From contig OZ255827.1 of assembly GCA_965277625.1 (NCBI GenBank), forward strand, positions 1,612,001 to 1,676,000: a stretch of 64,000 nt of DNA, read 5' to 3'. This DNA is from G965195345 sp965277625. Lineage in GTDB: Bacteria > Pseudomonadota > Gammaproteobacteria > CAKMZV01. Shown piece by piece: positions 47,310 through 56,034 of this stretch (within the stretch, counting starts at the first letter, position 1; the number at the start of each line of letters is the position of its first letter). The translations under genes were made by a program, and so were the position numbers. The notes below the pieces were generated by a model. It worked only from the letters and a program-made list of their open reading frames with translations, had not been told where the DNA came from and searched no databases.

Positions 47310-47479
47310 CTCAAATATCTCCTTGGGATCGTATTCCCAACAGCATTGCTAAAGAGATCGATAAAAATCGTCAAGATCGGTTTTTCTTTATCTATCTAAA
47401 CAGCCTTACCGTCATACCTTCGTCGATCGATGGCCTGATTAACATTATCATTTCCTGTCCTGCAGAAAACCGATCATGA
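47306..47479 (+). CDS. 57-codon upstream copy 2 of the TRAP permease start
   Basis: Same structure as copy 1, starting MTQISPWDRIPNSIAKEI, and ending in a TGA that overlaps the permease ATG (47476) as ATGA. Its first 81 bases differ from the real permease start at only two positions. No Shine-Dalgarno sequence precedes the permease ATG, so translation of the permease may depend on reinitiation from this ORF. Confidence 0.6.
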   Translation: MTQISPWDRIPNSIAKEIDKNRQDRFFFIYLNSLTVIPSSIDGLINIIISCPAENRS

Positions 47480-49569
47480 CCCAAATATCTCCTTGGGATC
47501 GTATTCCCAACAGCATTGCTGAAGAGATCGATAAAAATCGTCAAGATCGGTTTTTCTATTTCTATGCCGCCAGCGTTGCCCTCATACATTTGTTGATCAA
47601 TGGTCTGATTAATATCGATGCCTCACAGCTGAGCATACTCCATCTGGCCAGTTTTATGATCGTCTGCGTCTGGCTGAACCCAATTAGCACACATAAAAGT
47701 TGGCAAACCATTGATCGCCTTATATTCTTTGTGGTTGCCTTGGCCTGCCTCTACATTTCTTACGCTGAAGATCAAATCTATGAACGGGGGGTACACTTAG
47801 ACATTTATGATTGGATCGCCGGTGCCGTGACCATTCTCGGCGTCATAGAATTAACACGCCGAACAACTGGTTGGATTATTCCGATTTTGATCATAACTGG
47901 CTTAAGTTATGTGGTTTGGTGGGGCGATTTATTGTCAGGTGTATTTCGGTTCTCGTCTCTGAGTCCTGAGACCTTGATGTTTCGTAGCCTTTATGGGGAT
48001 GATGCGCTTTTTGGCACCATTTCTCGTATCTCGGCGACTTTTGTTTTTATCTTCATTATTTTCGGTGCTTTTTTGTTACGCTCGGGTGCGGGGGATTTTG
48101 TCATCCATCTTTCCAACGCCATCGCCCAGAAAATCACCGGAGGCCCTGGGATCATTGCTGTGATTTCGTCTGGATTGACGGGCACCATTTCTGGATCAGC
48201 CATTGCCAATACGGCATCGACAGGGGTGATCACCATACCCATGATGATAAAAGCTGGCTTCCCGCCACGCTTCGCCGCTGCTGTCGAAGCTGCCGCTTCC
48301 ACAGGAGGTCAACTGATGCCACCCATTATGGGAGCAGGGGCTTTTGTCATGGCAAGTTATACCCAAATTCCCTATGGCACTATTGTTTTAGTGAGCATTC
48401 TCCCTGCCATTTTATACTTCATGTCATTGATCTTCTATATTCAAATCGAAGCCAAAAAATATGGCATAAAAGCCGTTCAAATTGAATCGGTGAGCATCTG
48501 GACCTTATTATTCAAAGAAGGCTTATCATTCATTCTGCCAATCATTACGCTGATCACCTTATTTATTATTGGCTATACGCCCGTCTATGCTGGGGTGGCT
48601 GCCATTACCGTCATTATTATTTCCTCGTGGTTCACACCAACCAAATTGGGATTCAAGGGCATCATCGACGCACTGGCATTAGCCACTAAGAATATGGCAA
48701 CAACTGCCATACTACTGTGCACTGTCGGGCTCATTATTAATGTAATTGTCACAGCAGGCATTGGCAATACTTTTTCTTTGATGATCGCTGATTGGTCTGG
48801 CGGGTCGTTGTTGCTCGCCATTACTTTGGTCGCGCTCGCTTCTTTGATACTCGGCATGGGATTGCCCGTGACGGCATCTTATATCGTGCTTGCCACCCTA
48901 TCAGCACCCGCCTTATTTAACTTGATCGCCCAGTCCAATATCGTAGAAGCACTCGTTGCGACACCCGAATTGCCTGAATTGAGTGCCATCATAGCCATCA
49001 TCTCACCGGAACTCTTGCCACTGCCGCAATCGTTTACTGTGGCAGAAGCACAAGCTTTTGTGCAACAACTGCCAACCGAAGCACAATTATTACTCCACCC
49101 TATCCTCATCGATGAACAAAGCCTAACGATGATTCTTTTGGCGGCCCATTTAATCATTTTCTGGCTGTCACAAGACTCCAATATCACGCCGCCTGTCTGT
49201 CTGTGTACGTTCACCGCCGCCGCCATTGCAAAAACGCACCCCATGCTTACCGGTCTAACTTCATGGAAGGTGGCCAAAGCTTTGTACATCATTCCTTGTT
49301 TATTCGCCTTTACGCCCTTTATTACTGGCAACTTCTCAGACGTTATTCAGGTGTTCGTCGTTGCTTCATTTGGTCTCTTTGCTTTTACTTTGGCCATGCA
49401 AGGATTTTATACACGACCGCTCAATATCGCCTTACGGGTCATCATGCTTAGCACCGCAATTATCTTGATTTATCCATTTAACCTCTTCATTCATATGGGC
49501 ACCATCGCATTATTATTGTTGCTGTTGTTCTGGCTAAAAAGACAAACCGTACAACCACACTGTCCATAA
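47476..49569 (+). CDS. TRAP transporter fused permease (4TM/12TM type)
   Basis: A 697-residue protein combining the DctQ- and DctM-type parts in one chain, usual for TAXI-type systems. After a hydrophilic N-terminus (IDKNRQDRFF), spans start near 28. The DctM core carries GSAIANTASTGVITIPMM (about 237-254), FAAAVEAAASTGGQLMPPIMGAGAFVMASY (about 262-291) and a late GMGLPVTASYIVLATL. It is the membrane part for the receptor upstream. The Nudix gene begins two bases after its stop. Confidence 0.9.
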   Translation: MTQISPWDRIPNSIAEEIDKNRQDRFFYFYAASVALIHLLINGLINIDASQLSILHLASFMIVCVWLNPISTHKSWQTIDRLIFFVVALACLYISYAEDQIYERGVHLDIYDWIAGAVTILGVIELTRRTTGWIIPILIITGLSYVVWWGDLLSGVFRFSSLSPETLMFRSLYGDDALFGTISRISATFVFIFIIFGAFLLRSGAGDFVIHLSNAIAQKITGGPGIIAVISSGLTGTISGSAIANTASTGVITIPMMIKAGFPPRFAAAVEAAASTGGQLMPPIMGAGAFVMASYTQIPYGTIVLVSILPAILYFMSLIFYIQIEAKKYGIKAVQIESVSIWTLLFKEGLSFILPIITLITLFIIGYTPVYAGVAAITVIIISSWFTPTKLGFKGIIDALALATKNMATTAILLCTVGLIINVIVTAGIGNTFSLMIADWSGGSLLLAITLVALASLILGMGLPVTASYIVLATLSAPALFNLIAQSNIVEALVATPELPELSAIIAIISPELLPLPQSFTVAEAQAFVQQLPTEAQLLLHPILIDEQSLTMILLAAHLIIFWLSQDSNITPPVCLCTFTAAAIAKTHPMLTGLTSWKVAKALYIIPCLFAFTPFITGNFSDVIQVFVVASFGLFAFTLAMQGFYTRPLNIALRVIMLSTAIILIYPFNLFIHMGTIALLLLLLFWLKRQTVQPHCP

Positions 49570-49571
49570 TA

Positions 49572-50498
49572 ATGGTCAAAGTTGCATTGGGTGTTATCTC
49601 AATTGATCAAGGTTATTTATTGTCTCTAAGACCATCCAATACCCATTTGGCTGACCATTGGGAGTTTCCGGGAGGGAAGATAGAACAATCTGAAACGTCT
49701 ATAGAAGCCCTTAAACGCGAGCTCCATGAAGAGATTGGCATCCAGGTCATTGAGGCACAGTGTTTTTTGGTATTCAGTTGGCAGTACGCCGACCTAAATA
49801 TCGAATTTCATTGCTTTCTAATCGATCAGTTTCGCGGAACGCCCACCTCAAAAGAAGGGCAACGATTAGAGGGTTATTCTTTTTTGGCAATGAAAAAACT
49901 GCGCATTCCTGCAGCCAATCAATATCTGATTAACGCCTTGATGTTGCCCCAAACCTTAGCCATCAGTCCCCAATTGTCTGGAACAGCCGCGCATTTTCAA
50001 CAATGTTTGAAACAGTTTGACGACCCACAACGCATGGTGCGAATCCGTGTTGGTGATCCGGCCATTTTTACAATAGAGCAGTGGCAAACATTGGCAATTG
50101 AAGCACAAAAAACCCAAACTTTTATATTGTTTGAACCCGCAGTGTATGAGCACATTCGAACCAATGATTATTGTGGCATCCATCTGAAGCAAGATGCGCT
50201 CATGACGAATAAAACCAAACCACAGGCGGCGATTGTTGGCGCATCATGTCACGATGCCGCCAGCCTCAATCGCGCCTTAGCATTAGGCATGGATTATGTT
50301 TTACTTTCGCCTATATTGAGCACCAACTCACATCCAGATATTGCTGGAATGGGCTGGCAGAAGATGCAGAGCTTGATTCAATCAAAACCCACTGTGGTGT
50401 ATGCTTTGGGAGGGATGCAACAATCTCATCTTAAAATCGCTCGAAAACATCAAGCGCACGGGATTGCTGGCATCAGTGATTTTTGGCTTAGTAAATAA
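49572..50498 (+). CDS. Nudix hydrolase fused to a thiamine-phosphate-synthase-like domain
   Basis: A 308-residue protein. Residues 1-130 are a MutT-type Nudix domain with the Nudix box GGKIEQSETSIEALKRELHEEIGI (about 34-57). Residues about 140-308 are a ThiE/TMP synthase-like TIM barrel, visible in FILFEPAVYEHIRTNDYCGIHLKQDAL, VGASCHDAASLNRALALGMDYVLLSPI and VYALGGM. This bifunctional form recurs in gammaproteobacteria and is annotated as mutT/thiE-like. It would hydrolyse oxidised nucleotides such as 8-oxo-dGTP. Whether the second domain catalyses anything is unknown. It starts two bases after the permease stop. Confidence 0.85.
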   Translation: MVKVALGVISIDQGYLLSLRPSNTHLADHWEFPGGKIEQSETSIEALKRELHEEIGIQVIEAQCFLVFSWQYADLNIEFHCFLIDQFRGTPTSKEGQRLEGYSFLAMKKLRIPAANQYLINALMLPQTLAISPQLSGTAAHFQQCLKQFDDPQRMVRIRVGDPAIFTIEQWQTLAIEAQKTQTFILFEPAVYEHIRTNDYCGIHLKQDALMTNKTKPQAAIVGASCHDAASLNRALALGMDYVLLSPILSTNSHPDIAGMGWQKMQSLIQSKPTVVYALGGMQQSHLKIARKHQAHGIAGISDFWLSK

Positions 50499-50562
50499 GC
50501 CCATGTGGGTGTCGCTGACTCTAACCCCTTCGCGCCTTTCAGTCAGATTTAAACGATAAAGA

Positions 50563-50850
50563 TTAACTCAGTTCTTCAATGTTGTGGACTTCGTCCATTT
50601 TCAAATTATTTGAATGGGCGAATTTCAACACGTGATCATACAAAATTTTGTTTGAATCTTTCATGTCTTCACAAAGCACCAAACAACGTTTGCCGTTTAT
50701 TATTTTGGGATAGAGGTGCGGTGAGCAGTTCAACCGTTGCGAAAAATAGCTGGCGCCCAAAGAACAGACCCGGTCTATCCAATCACTGGGTCTAAAGGCT
50801 TTCCCCTCATTTGTGACGCTTTCGATAATGTATGTCTTTGTGCTTGCCAT
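50563..50850 (-). CDS. DUF3579-family small protein
   Basis: A 95-residue protein with the DUF3579 pattern TYIIESVTNEGKAFRPSDWIDRVCSLGASYF near the N-terminus and YPKIINGKRCLVLCEDMKD in the second half. The ATG at 50850 was chosen over the TTG two codons earlier. Function unknown. It lies 21 bases downstream of ihfB and in the same orientation. Confidence 0.7.
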   Translation of the reverse strand: MASTKTYIIESVTNEGKAFRPSDWIDRVCSLGASYFSQRLNCSPHLYPKIINGKRCLVLCEDMKDSNKILYDHVLKFAHSNNLKMDEVHNIEELS

Positions 50851-50871
50851 GATCAATTACCTAAAGCATGC

Positions 50872-51156
50872 TCAATCATTTTTATTTAATCGATTATGCA
50901 AGGCTTTACCGACCTTGAAGTGTGGAATGCTCCGCACATTGAGGCTGACCTTCTCTCGGGTCTTGGGATTGGTCGCATAGCACCGATCGTATTGGCGTAA
51001 ATTGAATGTTCCAAAGCCTCTAATTTCGATGCGATCTCCATCAACCAAAGCCTCTGCCAGCGCATTGATAACCTCTTTAACCGATTTCTCAATGTCTTTT
51101 TCAAATAACTGAGGTCTCTTATCCGCTATTCTTTTAACTAAGTCGGCTCTGATCAT
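50872..51156 (-). CDS. ihfB: Integration host factor subunit beta
   Basis: A 94-residue HU/IHF-fold protein with GDRIEIRGFGTFNLRQYDRC and ATNPKTREKVSLN, in which RNPKTG-type residues form the DNA-intercalating arm with its proline. It bends DNA with IhfA and supports recombination and transcription. As in Escherichia coli, it lies just downstream of rpsA, 8 bases after that gene. Confidence 0.93.
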   Translation of the reverse strand: MIRADLVKRIADKRPQLFEKDIEKSVKEVINALAEALVDGDRIEIRGFGTFNLRQYDRCYATNPKTREKVSLNVRSIPHFKVGKALHNRLNKND

Positions 51157-51164
51157 AATCTAGT

Positions 51165-52838
51165 TTAAGATTCTTTGGGTTGTTCACCGTCCAATTCACC
51201 AAATAATGAACCAATGGTGCTGTCCACTTTCTCATCTTTGCGGGCACTGGATTGATAATCTTTAACAGCTTGCTTTTCTTCGATTTCAGAAATGTTTTTC
51301 ATAGAAACATACATTTTTCTATTTTTACGATCCACACTGGTGATTGCAACGCGTACTGTATCGCCATCGTTTATTTCGCCAAGGACTTCTGGTTTGCGTA
51401 AAAACACAACAACGCTGGGGGCCAATTCGACTTCATAGCCTTTTTCATCAGAAGCAATAACGCGTCCTTCGACAATAGATCCTTTGTTGTTGGTGTCAGC
51501 ATAAGCTGTGAACACATCCTCAGACAATTGTTTGATGCCGAGTGAAATGCGTTCTCTGTCAATGTCAATGCTCAACACAAGGGCTTCAATTTCTTGCCCT
51601 TTATGATATTCTCTGAGCAATTTTTCTGAATCTTTGCCCCAAGACAGGTCGGTTAAGTGCACCAAACCGTCGATGCCACCATTTAATCCCACGAATAAAC
51701 CGAAATCTGTAATTGAACGGATGGAGCCAACGACTTTATCGCCGCGGTCATGGGTGTGTGCAAATACTTCCCATGGGTTTTCTTGACATTGTTTGATAGA
51801 CAAGGAAATTCTTCTTCTTTCCATATCAACTTCCAACACTTTGACCGGCACTTCTTGCCCAACGTGTAAGACTTTATTTGGATGGATGTTTCTGTTGGTC
51901 CAATCTAATTCTGAGGTGTGAACCAATCCATCAATGGCATTTTCTAATGCCACAAATGCACCATAATCAGTGATGTTAGCCACTTTGGCCGTTTGAATCA
52001 CAGTGCCAGGTGGATATTTTTCTTGAATGCTCTGCCATGGGTCTTCAGTCAATTGCTTCATGCCTAATGAAACACGGAAGCGTTCTCTGTCAAATTTGAG
52101 CACTTTAACTTCAATGGTATCACCAATTTGTAACATTTCTGAAGGATGGCTGACACGTTTCCATGCCATGTCGGTAATGTGCAATAGGCCATCAGTACCA
52201 CCCATGTCAATAAATGCGCCATAATCGGTAAGATTTTTGACGATACCCTCTACTACATCACCTTCGTTCAAATTGCTTAATAATGCTTCGCGTTCAGCTT
52301 GCGTTTCTTCTTCAATCACCGCACGACGTGAAACGACCAAATTATTGCGATCGATGTCTAACTTAACAATCTTAACTTGAACTTTCTCGCCTTCAAAAAC
52401 ACTCATGTCAGGGACTTGTCGAACATCAACCAGCGACCGTGGTAAAAATGCTCTCACCTTGCCAATTTCCAAACTCAATCCGCCTTTGACTTTATTGGTC
52501 ACAAAGCCCGTTAGAATTTCACCGTTGTTCATGGCTTGTTCTAAGCGATTCCAAGTTTCAATTCGTTGGGCTTTTTCTCTCGATAATCGAGTTTCACCGG
52601 CTATATCAACGGTGGTTTCAACATAGACTTCAACGCTGTCGCCTATGGAAACTGATACTTCACCATTTAAATCTTGGAATTGAGACAGTTCAATGAATGC
52701 TTCCGATTTCATTGCCGCATCTACGACAACTTCATCGCCTTGAATATCTATGACTGTGGCTGAAATGATTGCGCCTGGCTTAAACTTCTCTTTATCGTAG
52801 GAAGCCTCGAATAGTTCTGAAAAACTTGGGTTTGACAT
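51165..52838 (-). CDS. rpsA: 30S ribosomal protein bS1
   Basis: A 557-residue protein with six S1 RNA-binding domains. The repeat motif is seen for example in VEGIVKNLTDYGAFIDMGGTDGLLH and VANITDYGAFVALENAIDGLVH. It delivers mRNA to the 30S subunit. The gene usually follows cmk. Here a 200-base leader separates it from degQ. Confidence 0.97.
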   Translation of the reverse strand: MSNPSFSELFEASYDKEKFKPGAIISATVIDIQGDEVVVDAAMKSEAFIELSQFQDLNGEVSVSIGDSVEVYVETTVDIAGETRLSREKAQRIETWNRLEQAMNNGEILTGFVTNKVKGGLSLEIGKVRAFLPRSLVDVRQVPDMSVFEGEKVQVKIVKLDIDRNNLVVSRRAVIEEETQAEREALLSNLNEGDVVEGIVKNLTDYGAFIDMGGTDGLLHITDMAWKRVSHPSEMLQIGDTIEVKVLKFDRERFRVSLGMKQLTEDPWQSIQEKYPPGTVIQTAKVANITDYGAFVALENAIDGLVHTSELDWTNRNIHPNKVLHVGQEVPVKVLEVDMERRRISLSIKQCQENPWEVFAHTHDRGDKVVGSIRSITDFGLFVGLNGGIDGLVHLTDLSWGKDSEKLLREYHKGQEIEALVLSIDIDRERISLGIKQLSEDVFTAYADTNNKGSIVEGRVIASDEKGYEVELAPSVVVFLRKPEVLGEINDGDTVRVAITSVDRKNRKMYVSMKNISEIEEKQAVKDYQSSARKDEKVDSTIGSLFGELDGEQPKES

Positions 52839-52905
52839 GGGTTTAAATTCTAGTACTTTGTATCTGATCGGTCACAAGGTAAATTTTGATCAGAGCCAAT
52901 AAATT

Positions 52906-52971
52906 ATGGGTGACCTTGCTCACCCATTTACATGGTGTTAATTATACCTAACAAGGGCGGGGACTGTTCAA
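52906..52971 (-). promoter_or_regulatory. rpsA promoter and leader hairpin
   Basis: On the minus strand a -10 TATAAT at 52946-52941 and a -35-like TTGAAC at 52971-52966 are 19 bases apart. Downstream, at 52927-52906, an 8-bp perfect hairpin ATGGGTGA...TCACCCAT lies about 68 bases before the rpsA ATG. In gammaproteobacteria the rpsA leader folds for S1 autoregulation, and this hairpin may serve that role. A second 9-bp inverted repeat (52994-53021) may be the degQ terminator, but it has no T-run. Confidence 0.45.
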
Positions 52972-53038
52972 TAAATGAATGACTTTTCTAATAACATTAT
53001 GCGGTTAATTTTGCATAATGTCTAAGCCTGAAAACAGC

Positions 53039-54472
53039 TTAAGGAATGGTGATGGTGGTGAACATGGTTTGCGCATTGCGCCAGATGAGCACAGGCACAC
53101 GCGTTTTTTTGGGAATGTCTTCAATGATTTTTTTCAACGTCTCAACAGAGGTGATTTTTTTACCCTGAACCCGCATGAGAACATCGCCAGGTCGAATGCC
53201 TGCATTGGCAGAACTGCCGTTGAGTTTAACGTTTTTGACATAAATGCCATACTCTAAATTCTCGGCAAATCGGGTTGGTAAAGGAATGACCTGAATGCCA
53301 ATTGAATCAATCACACCCGCAATGTCTCGCAATTTTTCAGCAGAAGCGACATTCGTTTTGCCGCGATCTAAAGCCACAATTTTTGGCGTTAAGGTTATTT
53401 TTTTTCCTTGTCGTAATATTTCTATTTCCACAGTTTCATCGATGGGCGTCACGCCAACCATTGGCGGTAACTCATACGATTGTTCAACCCTTGTGTCTCT
53501 ATATTTTAGAATAATATCGCCAATTTTTATACCAACTTTACTGGCTGGGCTGTCGGGAATAATTGCCGAAACCAGCGCACCTTGGGGCTTTGACAAATTA
53601 AAACTTTCAGACAACTCAGAAGTCACCGCTTGAATCTGAACGCCCAAGAAGCCACGGTGGACAACGCCTTTTTTCTTGAGTTGTTCTACAACATTCATAA
53701 CCAAATCAATGGGTATGGCAAATGACACCCCCATAAACCCGCCATTGCGACTGTAAATCTGTGAATTAATGCCAACCACCTCACCATCTAAATTAAATAG
53801 AGGTCCACCTGAATTGCCAGGATTTATGGCCACATCTGTTTGAATAAAAGGCACATACAAATCACGCGGTAAGCTCCGACGTTTTGCGCTGACAATGCCT
53901 GCGGTCACTGAGTAATCAAAACCAAAAGGCGAGCCGATGGCCACCACCCATTCACCAACTTTCAACTCGGATGAATTGCCCAACTTAACCACGGGCAAAT
54001 CATTTGCATCCACCTTTAATAGGGCAACATCTGTGCGCTCGTCACTGCCAATTAATGTCGCAGTCAGCTCGCGCAAATCATTAAACCGAACGATGATCTT
54101 TTCAGCGCCTTTAACAACGTGATGGTTGGTTATAAGATAGCCGTCTTCAGAAACGATAAATCCTGAACCTAAGGAATTGAGCTCAGGCTTGCCTTTTCCA
54201 CGATTATCATCCTGCCAGGGCGATGTGCCGCCCTCTTCTGGTGGCTGCTGATAAAAGAACTTCAACCAATCTTCGGGAATCCCTTTTAATTGTGGGGGCA
54301 ATGAACGATAGTTGTTTTTGCTGAATTTAAGTGTGCTGATGTTCACCACTGCAGGGCTGTTTTTATCAACCAGCTCGGTAAAATCGGGAATGTGTGCAAG
54401 GGTTGGTGTGACAATCGAAAATGTAATAAATGCAAATGTAATGCTTTTAATGAAGTGCTTTAAGGCTTTCAT
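53039..54472 (-). CDS. degQ: DegQ/DegP-type periplasmic serine protease
   Basis: A 477-residue Do-type protease with a signal peptide (residues 1-27). The catalytic triad is His118 in TNHHVV, Asp148 in RTDVALL and Ser221 in GNSGGP. Two PDZ domains follow. It degrades misfolded envelope proteins. It follows rseC and prfB by 15 bases, and a linked sigma-E-type stress role fits both. Confidence 0.93.
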   Translation of the reverse strand: MKALKHFIKSITFAFITFSIVTPTLAHIPDFTELVDKNSPAVVNISTLKFSKNNYRSLPPQLKGIPEDWLKFFYQQPPEEGGTSPWQDDNRGKGKPELNSLGSGFIVSEDGYLITNHHVVKGAEKIIVRFNDLRELTATLIGSDERTDVALLKVDANDLPVVKLGNSSELKVGEWVVAIGSPFGFDYSVTAGIVSAKRRSLPRDLYVPFIQTDVAINPGNSGGPLFNLDGEVVGINSQIYSRNGGFMGVSFAIPIDLVMNVVEQLKKKGVVHRGFLGVQIQAVTSELSESFNLSKPQGALVSAIIPDSPASKVGIKIGDIILKYRDTRVEQSYELPPMVGVTPIDETVEIEILRQGKKITLTPKIVALDRGKTNVASAEKLRDIAGVIDSIGIQVIPLPTRFAENLEYGIYVKNVKLNGSSANAGIRPGDVLMRVQGKKITSVETLKKIIEDIPKKTRVPVLIWRNAQTMFTTITIP

Positions 54473-54487
54473 ATTTGCGCTATTCCT

Positions 54488-54925
54488 TTAGTTGGTGGAT
54501 CTAATTTTAAAATGATGTTGTCTCAGCATCAACTTTATTAAACGAGATGAGACGAGCATTCCCGCAAAGAACAAGACCATTCCCACCACAAATACAAATA
54601 ATTCTGAGGCATATAAAAGCTGTCCCAATAATAGTCCCATGATCAGAAATGCCAGGGGTGTGCCGTAAAGAACGAACAGACATTGTAAAAAATGTGTGCT
54701 TTTAAAAGCCACTTCGACCACATCATCAATGTCATAGTGCTGATCGGTTGAAAACCATACCGGTTTTCTGGGCGTTATTTTTTTCCAAATCATTGCCCCA
54801 CAGCGACCATTACAATTTGAGCAGGGTTCAACCGCATTTTGCGCAAATAAAATCTGACCTGGTTTCACCGCAACAACACGACCAATAACATTCATTTCAT
54901 CAGTTGTATTGCGCATGACGGCCAC
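54488..54925 (-). CDS. rseC: RseC/MucC-type SoxR-reducing/sigma-E regulator
   Basis: A 145-residue membrane protein. The N-terminal cysteine cluster CSNCNGRCGAMIW (about 35-47) and two spans near 82-124 match the RseC family. The GTG start at 54925 was chosen since AAGG lies 7 bases upstream; an ATG three codons later is possible. It precedes degQ and follows prfB, consistent with regulation of envelope stress or electron delivery to SoxR. Confidence 0.78.
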   Translation of the reverse strand: MAVMRNTTDEMNVIGRVVAVKPGQILFAQNAVEPCSNCNGRCGAMIWKKITPRKPVWFSTDQHYDIDDVVEVAFKSTHFLQCLFVLYGTPLAFLIMGLLLGQLLYASELFVFVVGMVLFFAGMLVSSRLIKLMLRQHHFKIRSTN

Positions 54926-56020
54926 TTACACACCTTGCTTGAGGCTGGCCTCTATAAATTGGTTTAAATCCCCATCCAAAACGGCTTGAGTATTGCCGAC
55001 CTCAACCCCAGTTCGTAAATCCTTTATGCGACCGGAATCCAATACATAGGAACGAATTTGACTGCCCCAACCAATATCGGCTTTGTTATTTTCTAATTGC
55101 TGTTTTTCGGTGTTGCGCTTGCGCATCTCAATTTCATACAACTTCGCCCTTAATTGCTTCATTGCTTCAGCCTTATTGGCATGTTGCGAACGCGAGCTTT
55201 GGCATTGAGTCACGGTATTGGTTGGCAAATGCGTCAACCTGACAGCAGATTCGGTTTTATTAACGTGTTGCCCACCCGCACCTGAAGCCCGATAAACGTC
55301 CACGCGCACATCAGCGGGGTTGATGTCCACCTCAAAACTGTCATCGATTTCAGGCGACACAAATATTGAAGCAAATGATGTATGTCGTCGGTTGCCTGAG
55401 TCAAATGGTGATTTGCGCACCAATCGATGCACCCCCGTTTCTGTCCTCAACCAACCGTAGGCGTAAGCCCCTTTTATGTGTAAAGAAGCCCCTTTTATGC
55501 CAGCAACCTCACCCTCTGAGATTTCATTTATTTCAGCGGCAAAATTTTGGCGCTCAGCCCAACGCAAATACTGCCGTAACAGCATTGAGGCCCAGTCCTG
55601 AGCTTCGGTGCCACCAGAGCCAGATTGAATTTCAAGATAACAATTATTGCCATCCAATTCACCTGAAAACATCCGTCTAAACTCTGCCGCATCCACTTGT
55701 TGGGCAAGCGTCTCAACTTCGGCGATCAAACTCTCGGCGCTTTCGGCATCTTCTTCTTCTTTTAAGAATTGCCAGATTTCTTTGGCATCATTGACATCTT
55801 GCACCAGTTTTTTAAAACCAAGCACCTCTTCTTCTAACATCGATTTTTTGCGCCCCAATTCAGCACTTTTATCCCGATCCTGCCAAACCTCTGGCGACTC
55901 TAAATCGATGGTTATAGCGGCCAATTCTTGCTCTTTCTTAGGCAGTTCAATCAAACAAGCCAATTGCCGCATTCGATTAGCAAGATCACTCAATCGTTCT
56001 ATGTGTATGTTATATTCCAT
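54926..56020 (-). CDS. prfB: Peptide chain release factor 2
   Basis: A 364-residue release factor with the stop-codon SPF tripeptide (204-206) and the catalytic GGQ (249-251). The whole gene is in one frame: the codons around residues 20-26 read TTG GCT TGT TTG ATT GAA with no in-frame TGA, so the programmed +1 frameshift used by many RF2 genes for autoregulation is absent. The stop abuts the rseC start. Confidence 0.95.
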   Translation of the reverse strand: MEYNIHIERLSDLANRMRQLACLIELPKKEQELAAITIDLESPEVWQDRDKSAELGRKKSMLEEEVLGFKKLVQDVNDAKEIWQFLKEEEDAESAESLIAEVETLAQQVDAAEFRRMFSGELDGNNCYLEIQSGSGGTEAQDWASMLLRQYLRWAERQNFAAEINEISEGEVAGIKGASLHIKGAYAYGWLRTETGVHRLVRKSPFDSGNRRHTSFASIFVSPEIDDSFEVDINPADVRVDVYRASGAGGQHVNKTESAVRLTHLPTNTVTQCQSSRSQHANKAEAMKQLRAKLYEIEMRKRNTEKQQLENNKADIGWGSQIRSYVLDSGRIKDLRTGVEVGNTQAVLDGDLNQFIEASLKQGV

Positions 56021-56034
56021 GGTTGCTCAAGCAA

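Larger units (their letters stand above)
47126..47556 (+). repeat. Tandem 170-base direct repeat, two full units plus a partial third
   Basis: The shared block AAAACCGATCATGAC begins at about 47126, 47296 and 47466, giving an exact 170-base period. Units 1 and 2 match at 158 of 170 bases. The third copy matches over its first 81 bases and then continues into the permease gene. No mobile-element end or target-site signature is seen. Confidence 0.85.

Noticed and set aside
47126..47556. The tandem repeat as a mobile element or CRISPR.
   Set aside because: There is no transposase, no terminal inverted repeat and no short spacer pattern. The units are coding and in register with the gene start.
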